Part shown: positions 1 through 15,000 of the stretch, piece by piece | How positions within the stretch are numbered: the first letter of the stretch is position 1 | How the letters are laid out: each line of letters opens with the position of its first letter | Source of the DNA: CAZAYY01 sp964489525 | Lineage (GTDB): Bacteria; Chloroflexota; Anaerolineae; Anaerolineales; JABWBV01 | Length of the DNA stretch: 64,000 nt | Assembly (NCBI GenBank): GCA_964489525.1 | Contig: CAZAYY010000004.1 | Span: 124,001 to 188,000, forward strand | Reading direction: 5' to 3' | Made by a program: the position numbers and the translations under genes | Notes under the pieces: model-generated | Databases searched by the model: none | What the model was told of the DNA's origin: nothing | What the model saw: only the letters and a program-made list of their open reading frames with translations

Positions 1-3000
1 CCGTTGCGTATGATGCCCAGGGCAACCCTTTGCGGATTTTCGTGACCTCCGATCCGAAGGCTTCCGATACCGATGGGGATGGCGCTAATGATAACCTGGA
101 ATATATCTACAAAACCCACCCGCGCAACCCCCACAGTGCGGTGTTGATGTCCCTTTCTACTACGGTGCTTGATGATGGCTTTGCGAAACCAGGCGATACG
201 ATTGCCTTCGCAACCGAAGTGGAACACAACCTGGACTTTCCTGTGGAAGGTTACCTGCAAACCGCTTTTTCGGCTGGCACCCCTGCCTTTCAAAAAGTTC
301 CGTTCACAATTAACGCTAATGAAATCAAAGCCATCAGCGGTTCTTTCCAGGTGAACCCTTCCATCACCACTTCTCAGGCTGTCACCATGACCCAAACCGC
401 GGGAGGTCGAGGCGCCAGTTGGGCGATTGGTGGGCCTGCCCAAGAACCGGTCGTAGGACGAAATTATGGTTTATCTTTCGATGAGGGTCCGGGAACTCAG
501 GTCTTTGAGCAATCTATTGAATCGTATCTCGACTATAAGTGGCAGATGAGCGGTTCTGGTAATTATGCGACCTGCACAGGCAGCCAATGTCCTTTGGCTG
601 GACTGCCCGGTCAGGTGTTCCAAGGTGTTGTTTTTGATGGGGTTGACGACCGGGTGGTGCTGCCCTACAACCCGACCATGGCCCCCTGGGAAAGCGCCAA
701 TGATCCCAGCGCAAATATGATGGTCAGCTTCTGGGTGAAGCCAGATGGAACCGGGGGAAACCAGGTTTTATTGGAACAAAAAGATGTGCTCAGGGTTACC
801 CTGGAAGGTACTACCCGGCATCTTAATGTCCAGCTTTATGGCTGGGACGGGGTTGAGGATAACCCGTCCCAGGGCGCTTGTTCACGAATCAGTTTGTGGA
901 CTGGTTATAAACTCACACCGGTGCTGTATCCAAACCAGTGGAACCATATCAGCATTTTTGTTCAGAACTGGTCCTATCCCCAGCCAGGTGGCTGGACGGC
1001 CATCAATAACCAGGCGACAGGAACGATCCCGATCACGAATTACACGATTGCTTCTGTTTATCTCAACGGCTTCAAGGTCTATGGCGGTGTTGGCGGTCAA
1101 ACGATCGCGAATGTGGTTGTCGTCAACAATAAGGCAAAGGTAATTGGTTTTAAACAGCGTGGTTTTGAGGATGGAATGTTTGAATTCTCCACGTTTTTCA
1201 CTGCCGAAACCCGTGGCTCCGAAGTGCTTCAGCGCGGGATATGCCCATCAACCGAACCGCTTTACATTGGTGCAAGCGCTTCGGGCCAACAGAATTTTTC
1301 GGGGATGTTGGACGATATTAATTTCGGGTTTTCCAAGGACATTTACACGGTGGTAAACCAGCAAGATGTTGATGATCCGTTGGCAAGAGGGGGCGGCGGT
1401 TTCTTGCTTCCCCTGCACAAATACCAAACTGCCTGGTTCCAGAACACCAATAACATCAATATCGTCGTTGATGCGGACAAGCCATCCATCGCATTGGCTG
1501 GTTCTGGAGAAAACCTCCCTGCTCGGGACACAATCCTGGCATTCGAAACCAGTGATGAGGCCACTTTTGTTGAGAAAGTGGAGTACCGGATAAACGGGGG
1601 CTCCTGGATGGATGCGGTTCAGGATGGCGAGGCCTGGGTATTCCCCTTCTCGCCCACCCCCAACGTATCAGCCAGTTACACCCTGCATATGCGCGCCACG
1701 GATTCGGTTGGCAATCAATCTCCGGTTGCCAGCACCACCCTTACAACCGATGCAACCGTACCGACAGGCAGCATTGGGGCTGCCCGCCTGGCGGGCTCCA
1801 GGACTGCTGGACCGATCCGGCCGAACAGCAGCGGGGTGTTGGAGTTTGAGGTTAGCTATTCGGATAACTCTAGTGAAATCACTGCTTATGCCGATTTGCT
1901 CAACGGCGACCAGGTACCGGTAGTGGCTCCACAGTTGATCAGCCTGGGTGGGAATGGCAGCCAGACCATTGCGATTGCTTTGCCAGTAGAGATTAACCAC
2001 GGGCTGTATACTCCGCGTTTGCTGCTGGAAGATCAAAATGGAAATCGGACCATAATCACGGGCACCGAAACCGTTATTGACCCGTTTGGGCCTAATGTGG
2101 TTGTTACCCATGGCCAGGGTGATACCGGCAGCCCGGCCGGGCTGCTCGGTCAGGCCAGTGGAGCATTTATTCCGTCGAATCCGGAGTTTCTCCTCTTCTT
2201 CGAAGAAATTGGCAGTGTGGTCTCATTTGCGGACGCTGCGCCTGGAAACCAGGATGGCAGCTGCCTGGGATCGACCTGCCCGACAGAAACCAGTGGGGTG
2301 TTTGGAAGAGCGCGCAGTTTTGATGGCGTAGACGACATGATCCGGACGGATGCCTCTCTGTCTGGCGTTGGTGGTTTTTCCATCAGTGCCTGGATAAAAA
2401 CCAGTGCCTCCCAGGAACAGGTAATCCTGCAGCAAAAACAAGTCAATATTGAAAATGGTATCTTACAGTTGAAGATGTTGGCCAATGGTACGCTGAATTT
2501 CTATACCTATGCAGATGGAGAAAACGGCGCCCAGGTTACCTCCAGCCAGTCCATTAACGATGGCGGCTGGCATCATGTTGTGGTTGTGCGTGAAGAAGAT
2601 GGCACCAGCCAGCTGTTTATTGATGGCGCCCTGGCCGCATCTGCAGTGGGCAGCCCTCGTCCATTGTTTTCCGCCCCGCTTGAGATGGGCGGCAGCAGCG
2701 GAACCTTTTTCAATGGCCAGCTTGATGAAGTGATGACTTTCAGCAGGCCGCTTAGCCGCGAAGAAATCAGTTCCATGTCGCTCTCTGATTCAGGCGCTGG
2801 GGTAACCCAGGTATGGGTTCATCTGCACAATGCCGCAAGCCCCGAACTACCGGTGCCAGAAATTCAACTCGCCTTTGAAGAACCAGTCAGTTCAGTTGAT
2901 TTCTTTGACAGCGCCGGCCAACGCCAGGACGGCACCTGCGGTAGTGCTTGCCCCACTGCGGGAAGTACAGGTAAGTTTGGCAGCGCCATAACCTTGAATG

Positions 3001-6000
3001 GAACGAGTCAATCGGTAATCGTTGAAGATGGTGGAGTTTCCGGCACAGGCGCTTTCGCAGTGAGTGCCTGGGTTAAGACTTCTGCCAGCCAGCAGCAGAT
3101 CCTCCTCAGCCAACGCACCCCCGAGGTGCTTAACGGGGTCTGGCAGCTTCTCATGAACCCCAACGGCACCCTCCATTTCTATTCGTATGGAGACAGCCAG
3201 TATGGATTCCAAATTACCACTGCCACCTCGATCAATGATGGTGCCTGGCATCATGTTGCCGCCGTGCGAAGTGCCAACGGTACGGGCGCAATTTATATTG
3301 ATGGTGTTTTGGCGGGTTCTGCTTCTGCTCCGGCTCGCACCCTGGTGGATACATCGGTTTCACTGGGGGTGGATCTTGCCTCCAGTCAGGGCTATTTCAA
3401 TGGCCAGATGGATGAGGTGACCATTTTTGATGCAGACCTGAGCAGCGCGCAGGTTGCTGTGCTGGCAGATGCGAGTTTTTGGCGTTCTGCCACTTTGAGC
3501 AGCCCGTCCAGCCTCTTTTCCAGCTGGAGCTACGCGTTACCGGCGGGTTTGGAGGGGATTTACCGGGTGAGTGCCCGGGCGGCTGATAGCCTTGGGTCGG
3601 TGCGTGAGAACCCGGATGCCTGGTCGGGGGTGCTCGACACCCTGGCGCCACGGGTTACTTTCCAGGCCAATGTTCTTGGCCCATTGATGTATGTCACCCG
3701 GCTTGAGGTTGCCGATTTCTCCATGCTGCCGGCCGACAGCGCTTTTCCCGGGACCAGCCTGGATAAAGGCCAGGTGCGCAGTCTGTTCTATGACCAGGCC
3801 TGGTATACCACGCTGTTCCAGGCGCCGCGCCTGAACGGTTTAACGAACCAGGCCCTCAATTCCAGCAACTTCCTGCCCTTTGCGGCAGCCACACCGCCAG
3901 GCAACCAACTGCAGGTGTGCGATGCGCTGAATAACTGCACCAGTCAGGCGCTGACGGGTATCCAGGCTTCAGCGGAGATCAAAGTTTTTACTGTGGAGGG
4001 CAAAGAGGGTTCGGTAACAGAGGATGTTAATTCCAACTATCGCGTCCAGAAATTCAGCGATACCGGAAGTTTCCTGGCTCAATTTGGTTCATTTGATGAC
4101 GCCAATGTGGACGCCAGAATTCAAGACCCGGTTGACATGGATATGGATGGGCAGGGCAATATTTATATCCTGGATGCTTTTTCAGATAAAATCAAGAAGT
4201 TCTCGCCAAGCGGCGCTTATCTAACCAGCTGGAGTGTGCCCACCACGGCAACCGGTATCGGTGTTGACAAGTTGGGCACAGTCTACCTGGCGGATAATAC
4301 ATCCAATGGGGGCATCATGAAATACTCGACCAACGGCACTTTGCTGGCCGGAATCGGTTACGGAACGCCTTGTCGTTCCGTTGATTCCGAAATCCGCTGT
4401 TCCCCACCGAAGATTCGCTTTACCCAGGACGTTGCTGTCTCGAGCGATGGCAGCACCGTGTATGGCATCAGTTCTTACATTTTTGGCCGGGTGTTCCTGT
4501 TTACCAGCAGTGGAAGTTTGCTTGGCTCTTTTACGACCTATTTGGATTCCAAGGAAATCGTGGTGGATCCTGTTGACAACCTGTACCTGTTTACTCCCGG
4601 GGGGGCATTTGTTGACAAGTATTCCAGTGGCGGCACCAGCCTGACCTCCTGGCAGGTTCCCGACAGTGGGTTGGGTGATATTGCGGTTGATAGTCTTGGG
4701 TATGTCTACCTGCAGGTGTATTCTGATACTGCGACTACTACCATCATCAAGTATGATGGGAATGGAACCCCCATCACCAGTTGGGGCGCAGATGGGTTGG
4801 GCAGCGGCCAGCTGCGCTACGCCCGTGGGATTGCCGCCACACGTGAGTCCTGCCTGGTTGGTCTGACCTGTACAAGTCTTTCTCGCCAGATTCTCTCCAC
4901 AACAGACCCCTTGGCCCTCGCCTCGGCAACCGCGGTCATCAGTTCAACCAACCCAATTACACTGACGGCTTATTTCAGTGCTCCTAATGGGATTAAACAA
5001 TACAGCCTGGATATCGTCAACGCGGGTGGGTCCAGCAGCAATGTGACCACCGGCAGTTATCCGCTAACGACAACAACCAGCCTGTTGGTGGAATCGGCCT
5101 GGGTACCTCCTGGCAGCGGGGTTTACCAATTCACAGCCGGTGTGCTCGACCATGCTGGTCTGTTTGCCAGCGCTTTCCCAGTAACGATTACGGTTGATAC
5201 CATACCACCGGTTGCCGCGTTAGAAGGCTCAACCCTGGACAGCAGCCAGTTGAGTGACGAAGGCACTTTGCAGCTGAGTGGGACAGCCAGTGATAACATT
5301 GCCCTGCAGCGGCTGCAGGCGCAAGTGGGTGATGGCCCCTGGCAGGATATTCCCCTGCCCACCAGCGGCAATACCTGGGCAGCGACACTCTTCCACAACC
5401 AACCGAGTTTGCCCGATGGCTCTTCGCTGACCGTTACGCTCCGGGCTACCGACCAGGCCGGCTGGCAGACCGACGCTGTTTTGGTCTACACCGCCGATGC
5501 TAACGGGCCGCAGATCCCCAATATGGGGGTCACCTACAATGGGCCAATGGGTGAAACCGGGGTAAGCCCGTTCGCGTCCATCCATGACACGTTGGACCCA
5601 ACCCTCAACATTACCTGGACGGCCAGCAGTGACCCGAGCGGCATCAGCCACTACCTGGCCGGCTGGACCATTACCAACACCCTTGAGAGCAGCGATTATG
5701 CTCAGCTGACCACCGTGGTTTCGACAGTCCTGACCTATAGCCAGGTATTAACGGATGGACAGGCGCTTTATGCTCATGTGGTTGCGGTGGACAATTTCAG
5801 CAACACCAGCTCGGCTGTGCTAGGACCGTTTTATATTGATTACCAGGAAACCCCTGACCTGGTTGACATGGATGCTTTTGGTGGCGCGCCATACCGTGGC
5901 TGGATGGCAGATGCCTGTTCATTGGTCGGGGTGGATAATCGCATCAACTTGGCCCCACAGGGGGTTTCAACCCAGATTCAAAGGTTGTTCCTCACCTGGA

Positions 6001-9000
6001 ACCAGGACGGGCTGCGGCTTTCCTGGTTGGGGGGCGATTGGTCGGCGGAAGGAGACCTGTTCCTGTATTTTAATACCACCAGTGGGGGCTCATCTATCGC
6101 CTATGATCCCTACACCAGCACCATCACCAATACGCTGGTTTACCTGCCGTTCCAGGCTGATTACCTGTTGTACATTTCGATGGACGATGAGGAGTCTTCC
6201 TCGAATGCAGCCTTACTGAACTGGAACGGCTCGGAATGGGTCAGCAGCGGGGGCAGTTGGGAACTGGTTTTCGATGCAGATGGAGAAATCACGGATATCT
6301 TCCTTCCCTTTGCGGATCTGTCCATTGGTGACCCGGCGAATACGAGTCTTGAAATGGTTGGTTTTGCCACCGAAGAAGCGTCGCTGCGTTTGTGGGCTGC
6401 CATTCCCAATTACAACATCTTGAACAGCAGCCTGGTGAGTGGGGCCGCTGGCGGCGGTCCTTCGGCAACCGATTTCCATCTGTTTTCACTGCAGCAGTCC
6501 TATTCCACACCCAATTTGGGCAATGGGGCTTGCCCGGCTGAAACTGCCAACCTTGGGCAAATTGACGCAGCCTGGCAGGCGACAACCCAGGCTGGAGACA
6601 GCGCCGGAATCAACTACGCCTGGCTGGGCGATTATTTGTTCAACTTGATGCCTTTATTGGCAGAATTTGAGGGTTCCCAGGATTGGGACACCCCCCTTGC
6701 CGGGATGTGTGCCAGCTATCCCGATGCGGTTCTCTGCCAGCGCATCCCGACCACCCAACAAACCGGCCTGGATTACAACCCTCTTACGACCCAGGATAAG
6801 GCACCAGAAGAGTTACCTGCTCCTTTAGGAGATGGAGAGATTCTGACGGTGACCCTGGTCGTTGAAAACACCGGGGACGGGCTGATGGAAAGTGCCCGGG
6901 TGGAACTCGAAACCTGGGGCGCGCTGGTGCTGCCTGCTGGTACCTATTCCAGCGCTGGGCCGGATCAATGGTATACCCAATCCATTGCCCTGGGCGACCT
7001 GGATCCTGGAGATACCCTTACCATCACTTTCCAGGTAATTGTAGATGCTGATTTGGATAACCAGTCAGGCTGGGCCACACTGACAGCCCTTCTGGAAAAC
7101 AACCTCGGCACACCACTTGAGATTATGAATCTTGACTTCCAGGTTGACTTTGCTCCTCCCTCCTTCCTTGCCGTGGTTGAGCCACAGGGGCCGCTCACAA
7201 ACGGGTTGAATACAATCTATGGCACGGTCATCGATGCTTCCCCAGTGCCTACCATTGAACTGGAGATCTCAGGGGGTGGGCTGCGCACAGCAGTTCAAAC
7301 CTGTTTTGACAGCGTTCCAGAGGATAGCTTTTGGAATTGCGAGATTGACCTGAGTGCTCTGGTCAACGGTGATCAGGTCAGCATACGCGCCCGGGCAATT
7401 GATATCTTTGGCCAGACCAGCCAGTGGACCGATGAATTTTCGACTGCTGCCCAATTTGTGGTAGACAGCCAGGCCCCGGTGGTTGCGTTAAGCGATGATA
7501 CCCAGTCCTTCTTTGCCAGCGGAACCCTTGTTGGCAATGATCTGGTTATCGCCGGGTCGATTACGGATAACCAGGCAATTGATCGAGTTGAAGTTTGTGA
7601 GGTTCTTGAAACTGGCCAAAACTGCGCCAATGCCGAGATCATTTCTGGCACGCTGGGCAGCACTGTGCTGACAGGCTACGTCTACGAAGATGTGCCCGAA
7701 ACACCTGCACCGATCACCGCAGCCACCTTCTGCAGCGGTGGGGAAATCCTGCGCAGCTTCGATGTTACGGATAATTTCACGATTGCGGAGTTAAACATCG
7801 GTTTGGTCTTCGACCACAGCTTCCGAGACGACCTGGTGATTTCTTTAACCGCTCCCGATGCAACTACCATTGTGCTGGTGGATGGCGCCAGCGCTGCAGC
7901 CGGTTTGAATGTGCTTTTGAGCGATTTTGCAGCCTTCCCGCTGTGGAGCGATCTCTCCATTCACCAGCCCGCCGCGCCTTTCTATACCCATCTGCTGGCA
8001 CCAGCCGAGCAGCTCAGCACCTTAAACGGGATGAATGCCTCTGGTACCTGGACACTTTCCATCTGCGACCGGGAACCGGCTCTCGATGACGGGGAATACC
8101 TGCGCAGCCAGCTTATCTTTACAGCAGTTGAACGCGATCCGGCTGCTGCGCAATGGAGCTTTTCGCGTGATCTGCCCTCGGAAGATGGCGAAAACCTGCA
8201 TACCTACCTCGTAACCGGGTATGACAGTCTTGGCTTGCGTTCAAGCCCGGCAATTACGTTGTCTTTCACGGTGGATAATCTCAGCCCGGTGCTCACGGTT
8301 AACCCACCAAGCCGGGCCGAAGCAGTCTTGCCGCTTTCTGGCAGTGTATCGGACGGCAGCGGCGTGGCCTCCCTGGTCATTTGGGGCCAGAACCAGGACG
8401 GGGATGCGAGGAGTGAATCAATCCCTCTGACAGATCCGGAGTGGACATTCAGCGGTGAAGCTTTCTTCTTTGGCGGTGGAAGCTACACCCTGACGCTGCA
8501 GGCTGCCGATATTCATGGCAATGTCCGCCAATCTGAGCCTTACACGATCTCCCAACCCACCTATCCGGTTGCCAGCTTCACGGCTGCTGAATACCTCGTG
8601 CGGGAAGATGCGGGCAGTGTGGCGATAACCGTAACCCTGGATCTCACCCCCTCTGCTCCCACCGTTATTACGGCAACCACGCTGAGTGGAAGCGCAATCG
8701 GCGGGAGTGGTGGAAGTGGGGATTACACAACTACCAGCACCCAACTTGTTTTTGGAACTGGGGTTACCCAGACAACCTTCACGGTGCCCGTTATCGATGA
8801 TGGCATTCCTGAAAACTGGTCTGAGGTGTTTACGATCCTGCTTACCCCGGGCGGAAACAGCTATATCGGCACCCCGACGGCGGAAGTCCGGATTCTGGAT
8901 CCGGATGGGATCATCTATGTTAATGATGATGCCCCCGGCCTCGACAATGGGACCAGCTGGTTAGATGCGTTTACCAGCCTGGATGAAGCCCTGTTTTATG

Positions 9001-12000
9001 CCACTCATGGCCAGCAGGTGTGGGTTGCGGCAGGCCGGTATGTCCCTGTTACCTTCAATCCGGCCTACACCCAAACCTCAATTGTTCAGGCGACGTTCAG
9101 CCTTGTGGACGGGGTAGCGCTGTATGGTGGTTTTTCTGGCACAGAAACTCAGCTCAGCGAGCGAGATTGGGAAGCCAATTTGACCCTTTTGAGCGGTGAT
9201 TTGGATGACGATGACATTACCAATGCCAGTGGAATTATCACCCAAACTGGCATCTTAACCGTTACTCCAGGCGTCACGCCCACCATTCGCATTACCGGAA
9301 CCAATTCCCTGCATGTTGTGACGGTGTATAACGCCGGAACCGGCACCGTATTGGATGGGTTTACCATCACCGGAGGTGTCGCTTACCTACCCTACCAGGG
9401 CCTGCCCTGTGTTGGTTGTGGCGGTGGCTTGAGCATCGAGAACAGCAATGTCACCCTGGCCAACCTGCACCTGATCGGCAATTATGCCTTGTGGGGTGGT
9501 GGTTTGTTTGCCTATAACAGCACGCTTTCCCTGTCCAACCTTCATTTCGAGAACAACGAAGCGAATCTGTATGGCGGCGGCCTATATGCTCAGGCAGCCA
9601 CCCTTGCCCTGGATGGGTCTGTGTTTACGGGCAACGCCGTGCTCTTTGATGGGGGTGGGTTGGCCCTGATTGAATCATCTGCCTTGCTCGATGAAGTTGA
9701 ACTGAATGCTAACCGGGCAGGCGATTTGGGCGGTGGTCTTTATAGTGAACAGAGCGCCTTGGTAATGGATGACACGATTGTGGTAAGCAACACCGCCTAT
9801 TCAGGTGGCGGCGTCTACATGGATGGCACACCCGATGCCCGCCAGTCGCTTGAAGTGGTTAACACAACCTTTGAATACAATACTGCAGTTTACCTTGGTG
9901 GCGGCTTGATGATTACCAATACCCAGTCGGCTTATCTGGCATCCTTGAGCTTTAATGCCAATACGGCTGAATGGGGCGGCGGTTTATACCAGGATGGTTC
10001 CAGCACCACCCTGGAGAGCAGCATTTTCGTAAACAACACAGCCACCCAGGGTGGTGGGGCAATCTATAACTGGTACAGCAGTGCAGCGATTCACAACAGC
10101 GACTTCACCGAGAATGTTTGTGCGAACCCCTGTGATTGGGGTGGGGGTGCGATTGGCAACGTGGAATCTACCCCGACCATCATTGGCAGCACCTTCATTC
10201 GCAACCAGGCCACGTATGGGGGTGGGATTACCGACTGGAGCTTTGTGGATGCGGTCTATCAAGACTTGTTGTTCCAGGAAAACTATGCCAGTGTTGAAGG
10301 GGGTGCGATCTACATAGGCAGCAGCAGTGATGCTGTGTTTACCAACACCCGGTTTGTCGGTAATGCTGCCAATTCTACCGCGGGTGTTTTCCAGTGGGAG
10401 GGCCAGACTTCTTTCTACCAGGTGAGTTTTGTGGGCAACCAGGCCGATTGGACCAGCGCCTTGCAAGTTGACAGCGGACAGACCGTTTTGACCCAGGTGA
10501 CATTCGCCGGAAATCGTGCCGAGTATTCTGCCGGGGCAGTTGAATTGGAAAATTCCAGTATCCTTACACTGACCAACAGCATTCTTTACAACAACACGCT
10601 GGCTGGAAACCCCCATGACCTGCTGCTGCCATCTGGGAGTACTGCTGATATCAGCAACACCCTGATTAACGCAAACTGCGCCGGGGTAAACATTACCTGC
10701 AGTGGTGTTCTCACGGGTGATCCCTTGTTTGTACGCAACCCCGATGCTGGCGATGGCGATTGGAGCAGTTTTGCAGATAATGATTATGGCGACCTTCACC
10801 TTCAGTTTGCTTCGCAGGCGATCGATGCGGGTGATAACGCCTATGTTAAAGATGACAGTGACCTGGAGGGCCTGCCCAGAATCACCGATGGCGACGGGGA
10901 TGGTGTTAGCCGGGTTGATCTTGGCGTATATGAAGCCCCGCCTGCGGTCATCCTGGTGAATGCTTCTGCAGCCAATCAACGCGCTGCGGTTGCCAATGGA
11001 ATTACTTGGACTACGGCTTTCACCAACGTTCAAGATGCCCTGTCCTATGCCATTCCTGGGTCCCAAATTTGGGTAGCAGAAGGGGTCTACTACCCCGATG
11101 AAGGCGCCGGGCAGACGGATAATTTGGAGACCAGCACCTTCCAGCTGACCAGCGGTATTGCGATTTATGGCGGTTTTGCGGGCACCGAAACCCGGCTTGA
11201 CCAGCGCAATTGGCGGGCACACCCCACGATTTTAAGCGGGGACTTGACCCAAGATGATGAGGTTGAAAATGGCATCACCCTCTCTCCCGCAGATGTTCGT
11301 GGATCGAATGCCTACCATGTGGTTACCGGCAGTGGCGCTAACAGTTCGGCCATCCTGGATGGTTTCACGATCACTGGAGGCAGTGCGTTTGGTGGCTTTT
11401 CAAGCCCCTGCGCCTACAGCTGCGGTGGAGGCTTGTATAACCACAGCGGCAGTCCGACTTTACGACAGATTGACTTTTATGGCAACAGCGCTTCCTACCG
11501 CGGCGGTGCCCTCTTTAATTATGCCAGCAGTCCGACCCTGACCCATGTTCGCTTTTTCCAGAATGAAGCAGATGAAGGTGGAGCTGTATTCACCGGCATC
11601 GCCAGCAATCCGACCTTCACCAATGCGGAATTTTATGGGAACCAGGCTGTGTTGATTGGTGGCGCGTTATATACCAATTTTGGAACGCTGACCCTGGCCA
11701 ACGCAACCCTGGTCGGAAACCACGCACTCGTCAGCGGCGGAGGATTGTATAACGCCAATGGGGCTTCACCTTTGGTTCATAACAGTATCCTTTGGGGCAA
11801 TACTGCCAACACTTCCGGCCCTCAAATCTTTAATGCGGATACGGCCGCACCTACCTTCCGCAGCAGCCTGGTGGAGGGGTCTGGTGGCAGTGATGCCTGG
11901 TCTCTGGATTACGGTGTTAATGGCGGCGGGAACCTGGACGAGGATCCCCTGTTCCTGAACCCAACGGGCCCGGTCGTTGACCTTCACCTTTCCAGCGCTT

Positions 12001-15000
12001 CGCCAGCAGTGGATGCTGGAGATGACAGCCTGGTAACTACGGCCAGCGATCTGGATGGAAACCCCCGGATTTATGGGGCGGCGGTGGATATGGGCGTCTA
12101 TGAACGGCCTCCCGCCTTATTGTTTGTGGATGACACTGCGCTCGGGCCACAGCATGATGGGCTTACCTGGACGACCGCCTTCACGAATGTGCAAGACGCC
12201 CTGAACTGGGCCATTGCTGGCACGATGGTGTGGGTGGCAGAGGGCATTTACTACCCCGATGAAGGGGGGATATCCTCACCCGATGATCCGAACAGCAGCT
12301 TCACGCTGCGGGATGGTGTCGCCCTTTATGGCGGATTTACGGGCACAGAATCCAACCTCGACCAGCGCACCGACTGGCAGGCCCACCCCACCATTTTGAG
12401 CGGCGACCTCGAGCAAGATGACCCGCATGAAAGCGGTGTGGTTACGGATACCGCCCGGATTACTGGCATCAATGCCATCCATGTCGTCCAGGGCAGCGGT
12501 ACGGGTGCAGAGACTCGCCTGGATGGTTTCATCATTACGGCTGGCTGGGCTGAAGAGCCGTGGACAGGCTATCCCTGCGGCGGCTGCGCGGGCGGTCTGG
12601 CACTTGAAAACAGCTTGCTGACCGCAGCCAACCTGCGCTTCCAGGGCAACCATGCAACCTGGGGCGGTGCAATCTTTGTTTACCGGGGCAGCCCCAAATT
12701 GGAAGAGATCACTTTCCAGGGTAACACCGCCACTTCTACCGGGGGAGGTGTAAATCTGGAAGAAGCCCAACTCAGCATGAACAACCTGGTTTTCCAGGAC
12801 AACCAGGCGGATTTCGGGGCTGGATTGTATGCATATGCCAGCACCTATACGCTGACGCAGGGCAGTTTCATCAGCAACACGGCTGCCTGGGATGGTGGCG
12901 GTATCTACAATGAAACCAGCCTCGCCGTTGTTGAAGACAGCGCTTTTTATGGCAACCGGGCAATCTGGGGTGCTGCTCTTGAAAACTGGAACGATTCGCA
13001 CGGTCGTTATTCAGGTCTCTTGATCCAGGAGAACCATGCCTCTGGGCAAGGGGGTGGTATCTATGTTGGGTCAGACAGCACGGCGGTATTCACCGACACC
13101 TGGTTCCTGGGCAACACAGGTGAAGATAGTGGTGCTGTTCACGTATGGCAGGGCAGCGTCTCATTCACGCAGGTCATTTTCGCTGGGAACGCGGCGGATC
13201 GCGGTGGCGCCCTGACGCTGGTCGAAAGCGAGGCTGATTTGACCCATGTTACATTGAGCAGCAACACTGCCACTGTCAGAGGAGGCGGTATTGACCTGGG
13301 CACCGCCAGTGTGATGCGCATAGCCAATAGTATCTTACATGGCAATATTGCCAACACCGGTCCGGATATCGTTAACCAGGCTGGAGGCTCTGCAATCCTG
13401 ACAAACACCCTGGTTTCGACGGGGTGTCCCAGCGGAAATGTGGTTTGCGAGGGCGTGTTTAGTGCGGATCCGCAGTTCGTTCTGGATCCAGATGCCGGTG
13501 ATGGGGACTGGAGCAGTTCTTCTGACAACAGCTATGGAGATTTACATCTTCAGGCCAGTTCACCTGCCATTGACCAGGCCGATCCTGCTTATGTGGCAAC
13601 CAGTACTGACCTGGATGGCAATCCCCGCACCATCGGGGTAGAAGCAGATCTTGGGGTGTATGAGTCTGATTATCCGACTCCGTCTGTTCAATTCAGCAGT
13701 AGTGACTATGCTGCTGGCGAGGCAGATGGACAGGTTGTGATCACGGCAACCCTGAGCGGCCCCACACACCTGGTTGTTACAGTGGATTACACAACCACGC
13801 TCGGGACGGCGAGTATCTCTGATTACACACCGGTGAGCGGCACATTGAGTTTTGACCCTGGCATTACAACCCAGGTATTCCAGTTGGCTATCACAGATGA
13901 TGTTGTCAAAGAACTCGCTGAAACCGTCAACCTGGTGCTTAATAATCCGGTTAATGCCAGCTCGGGCAGCCCAAGCACTGCAACCTTAACGATCAGCGAT
14001 AACGATGATCAGCCAACGGTTCGCTTCAGCACCAGTAGTTACACAATTAACGAAGGTTTGGGGACTGCCACGATTACGGTCACCCTCAGCAATCCTTCGG
14101 GCAGCAGCGTGACAGTCAACTACACCACCACGAATGACACAGCATCAGCGCCTGGGGACTATACCACGACATCGGGAACGTTGACGTTTGACCCTGCCCG
14201 TCAGATGCAGGACGGCACGTTGATCCAGACTTTCACCGTCTCCATCAACAACGATGCATTGGACGAGGTAGATGAGGTGATCAACCTGAATCTAAGCAGC
14301 CCAACCAACGCAAACCTGGGCAGTCCGTCTGCTGCCACGCTCACGATCACGGATGATGATAATCCGCCTACGGTCCGCTTCAGCAGCAGTGCTTATTCAG
14401 TTAGTGAAGCTGCGGTCAATGGAACGATTACCGCCACCTTGAGCAGTCCCTCAGGTAAGCCCATCACGGTTCAATACGAGGCAACCAGCGTGACCGCCCT
14501 GAGTCCCTCTGACTTCACCGCTGTCAATGGCACACTGACCTTTGACCCTGGCCAGACTGAAGCAGTATTTTCAGTGTCCATCGTCAACGATAGCCTGGAT
14601 GAGGTTAACGAGACCGTCCGCCTGACACTCTCCAACCCAACGAACGCCACCTTGGGGAGCCCAGTGATTGCAACGCTCACCATCATGGATGACGATAATC
14701 CGCCTGAAGCCTATTTCTCTGCGGCGGTCTACACTTCCACAGAGAATGCGTCCAGCATTACGATCACGGTTACACTGAGTGCTGCATCCAGCAAAACCGT
14801 TTTAATTGGTTTTGAAACTGAAGATGGTACGGCAGTTGCCGGTACACCTGGTAGTGGTGACTACACCTCCCAATCCGGCACGCTCACATTTGCCCCGCTG
14901 CAGATTTCTGCGACCATTACCCTCGAGCTCTTGAATGATGGCGATTATGAGGGATTGGAAAACCTGTGGGTCAACCTGACCAGCTTCACCAATGCAGTCC

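Noticed and set aside
30..32. TTG as start of the first giant protein
   Set aside because: The frame is open upstream to base 3, and the upstream codons match the paralogous region at about 27.9 kb, so the gene is cut by the window edge.
9984..11222. 412-codon minus-strand open frame opposite the beta-helix region
   Set aside because: It is antisense to a clearly coding repeat region. Its length follows from biased codons in the plus-strand gene, and its translation has no recognisable domain.
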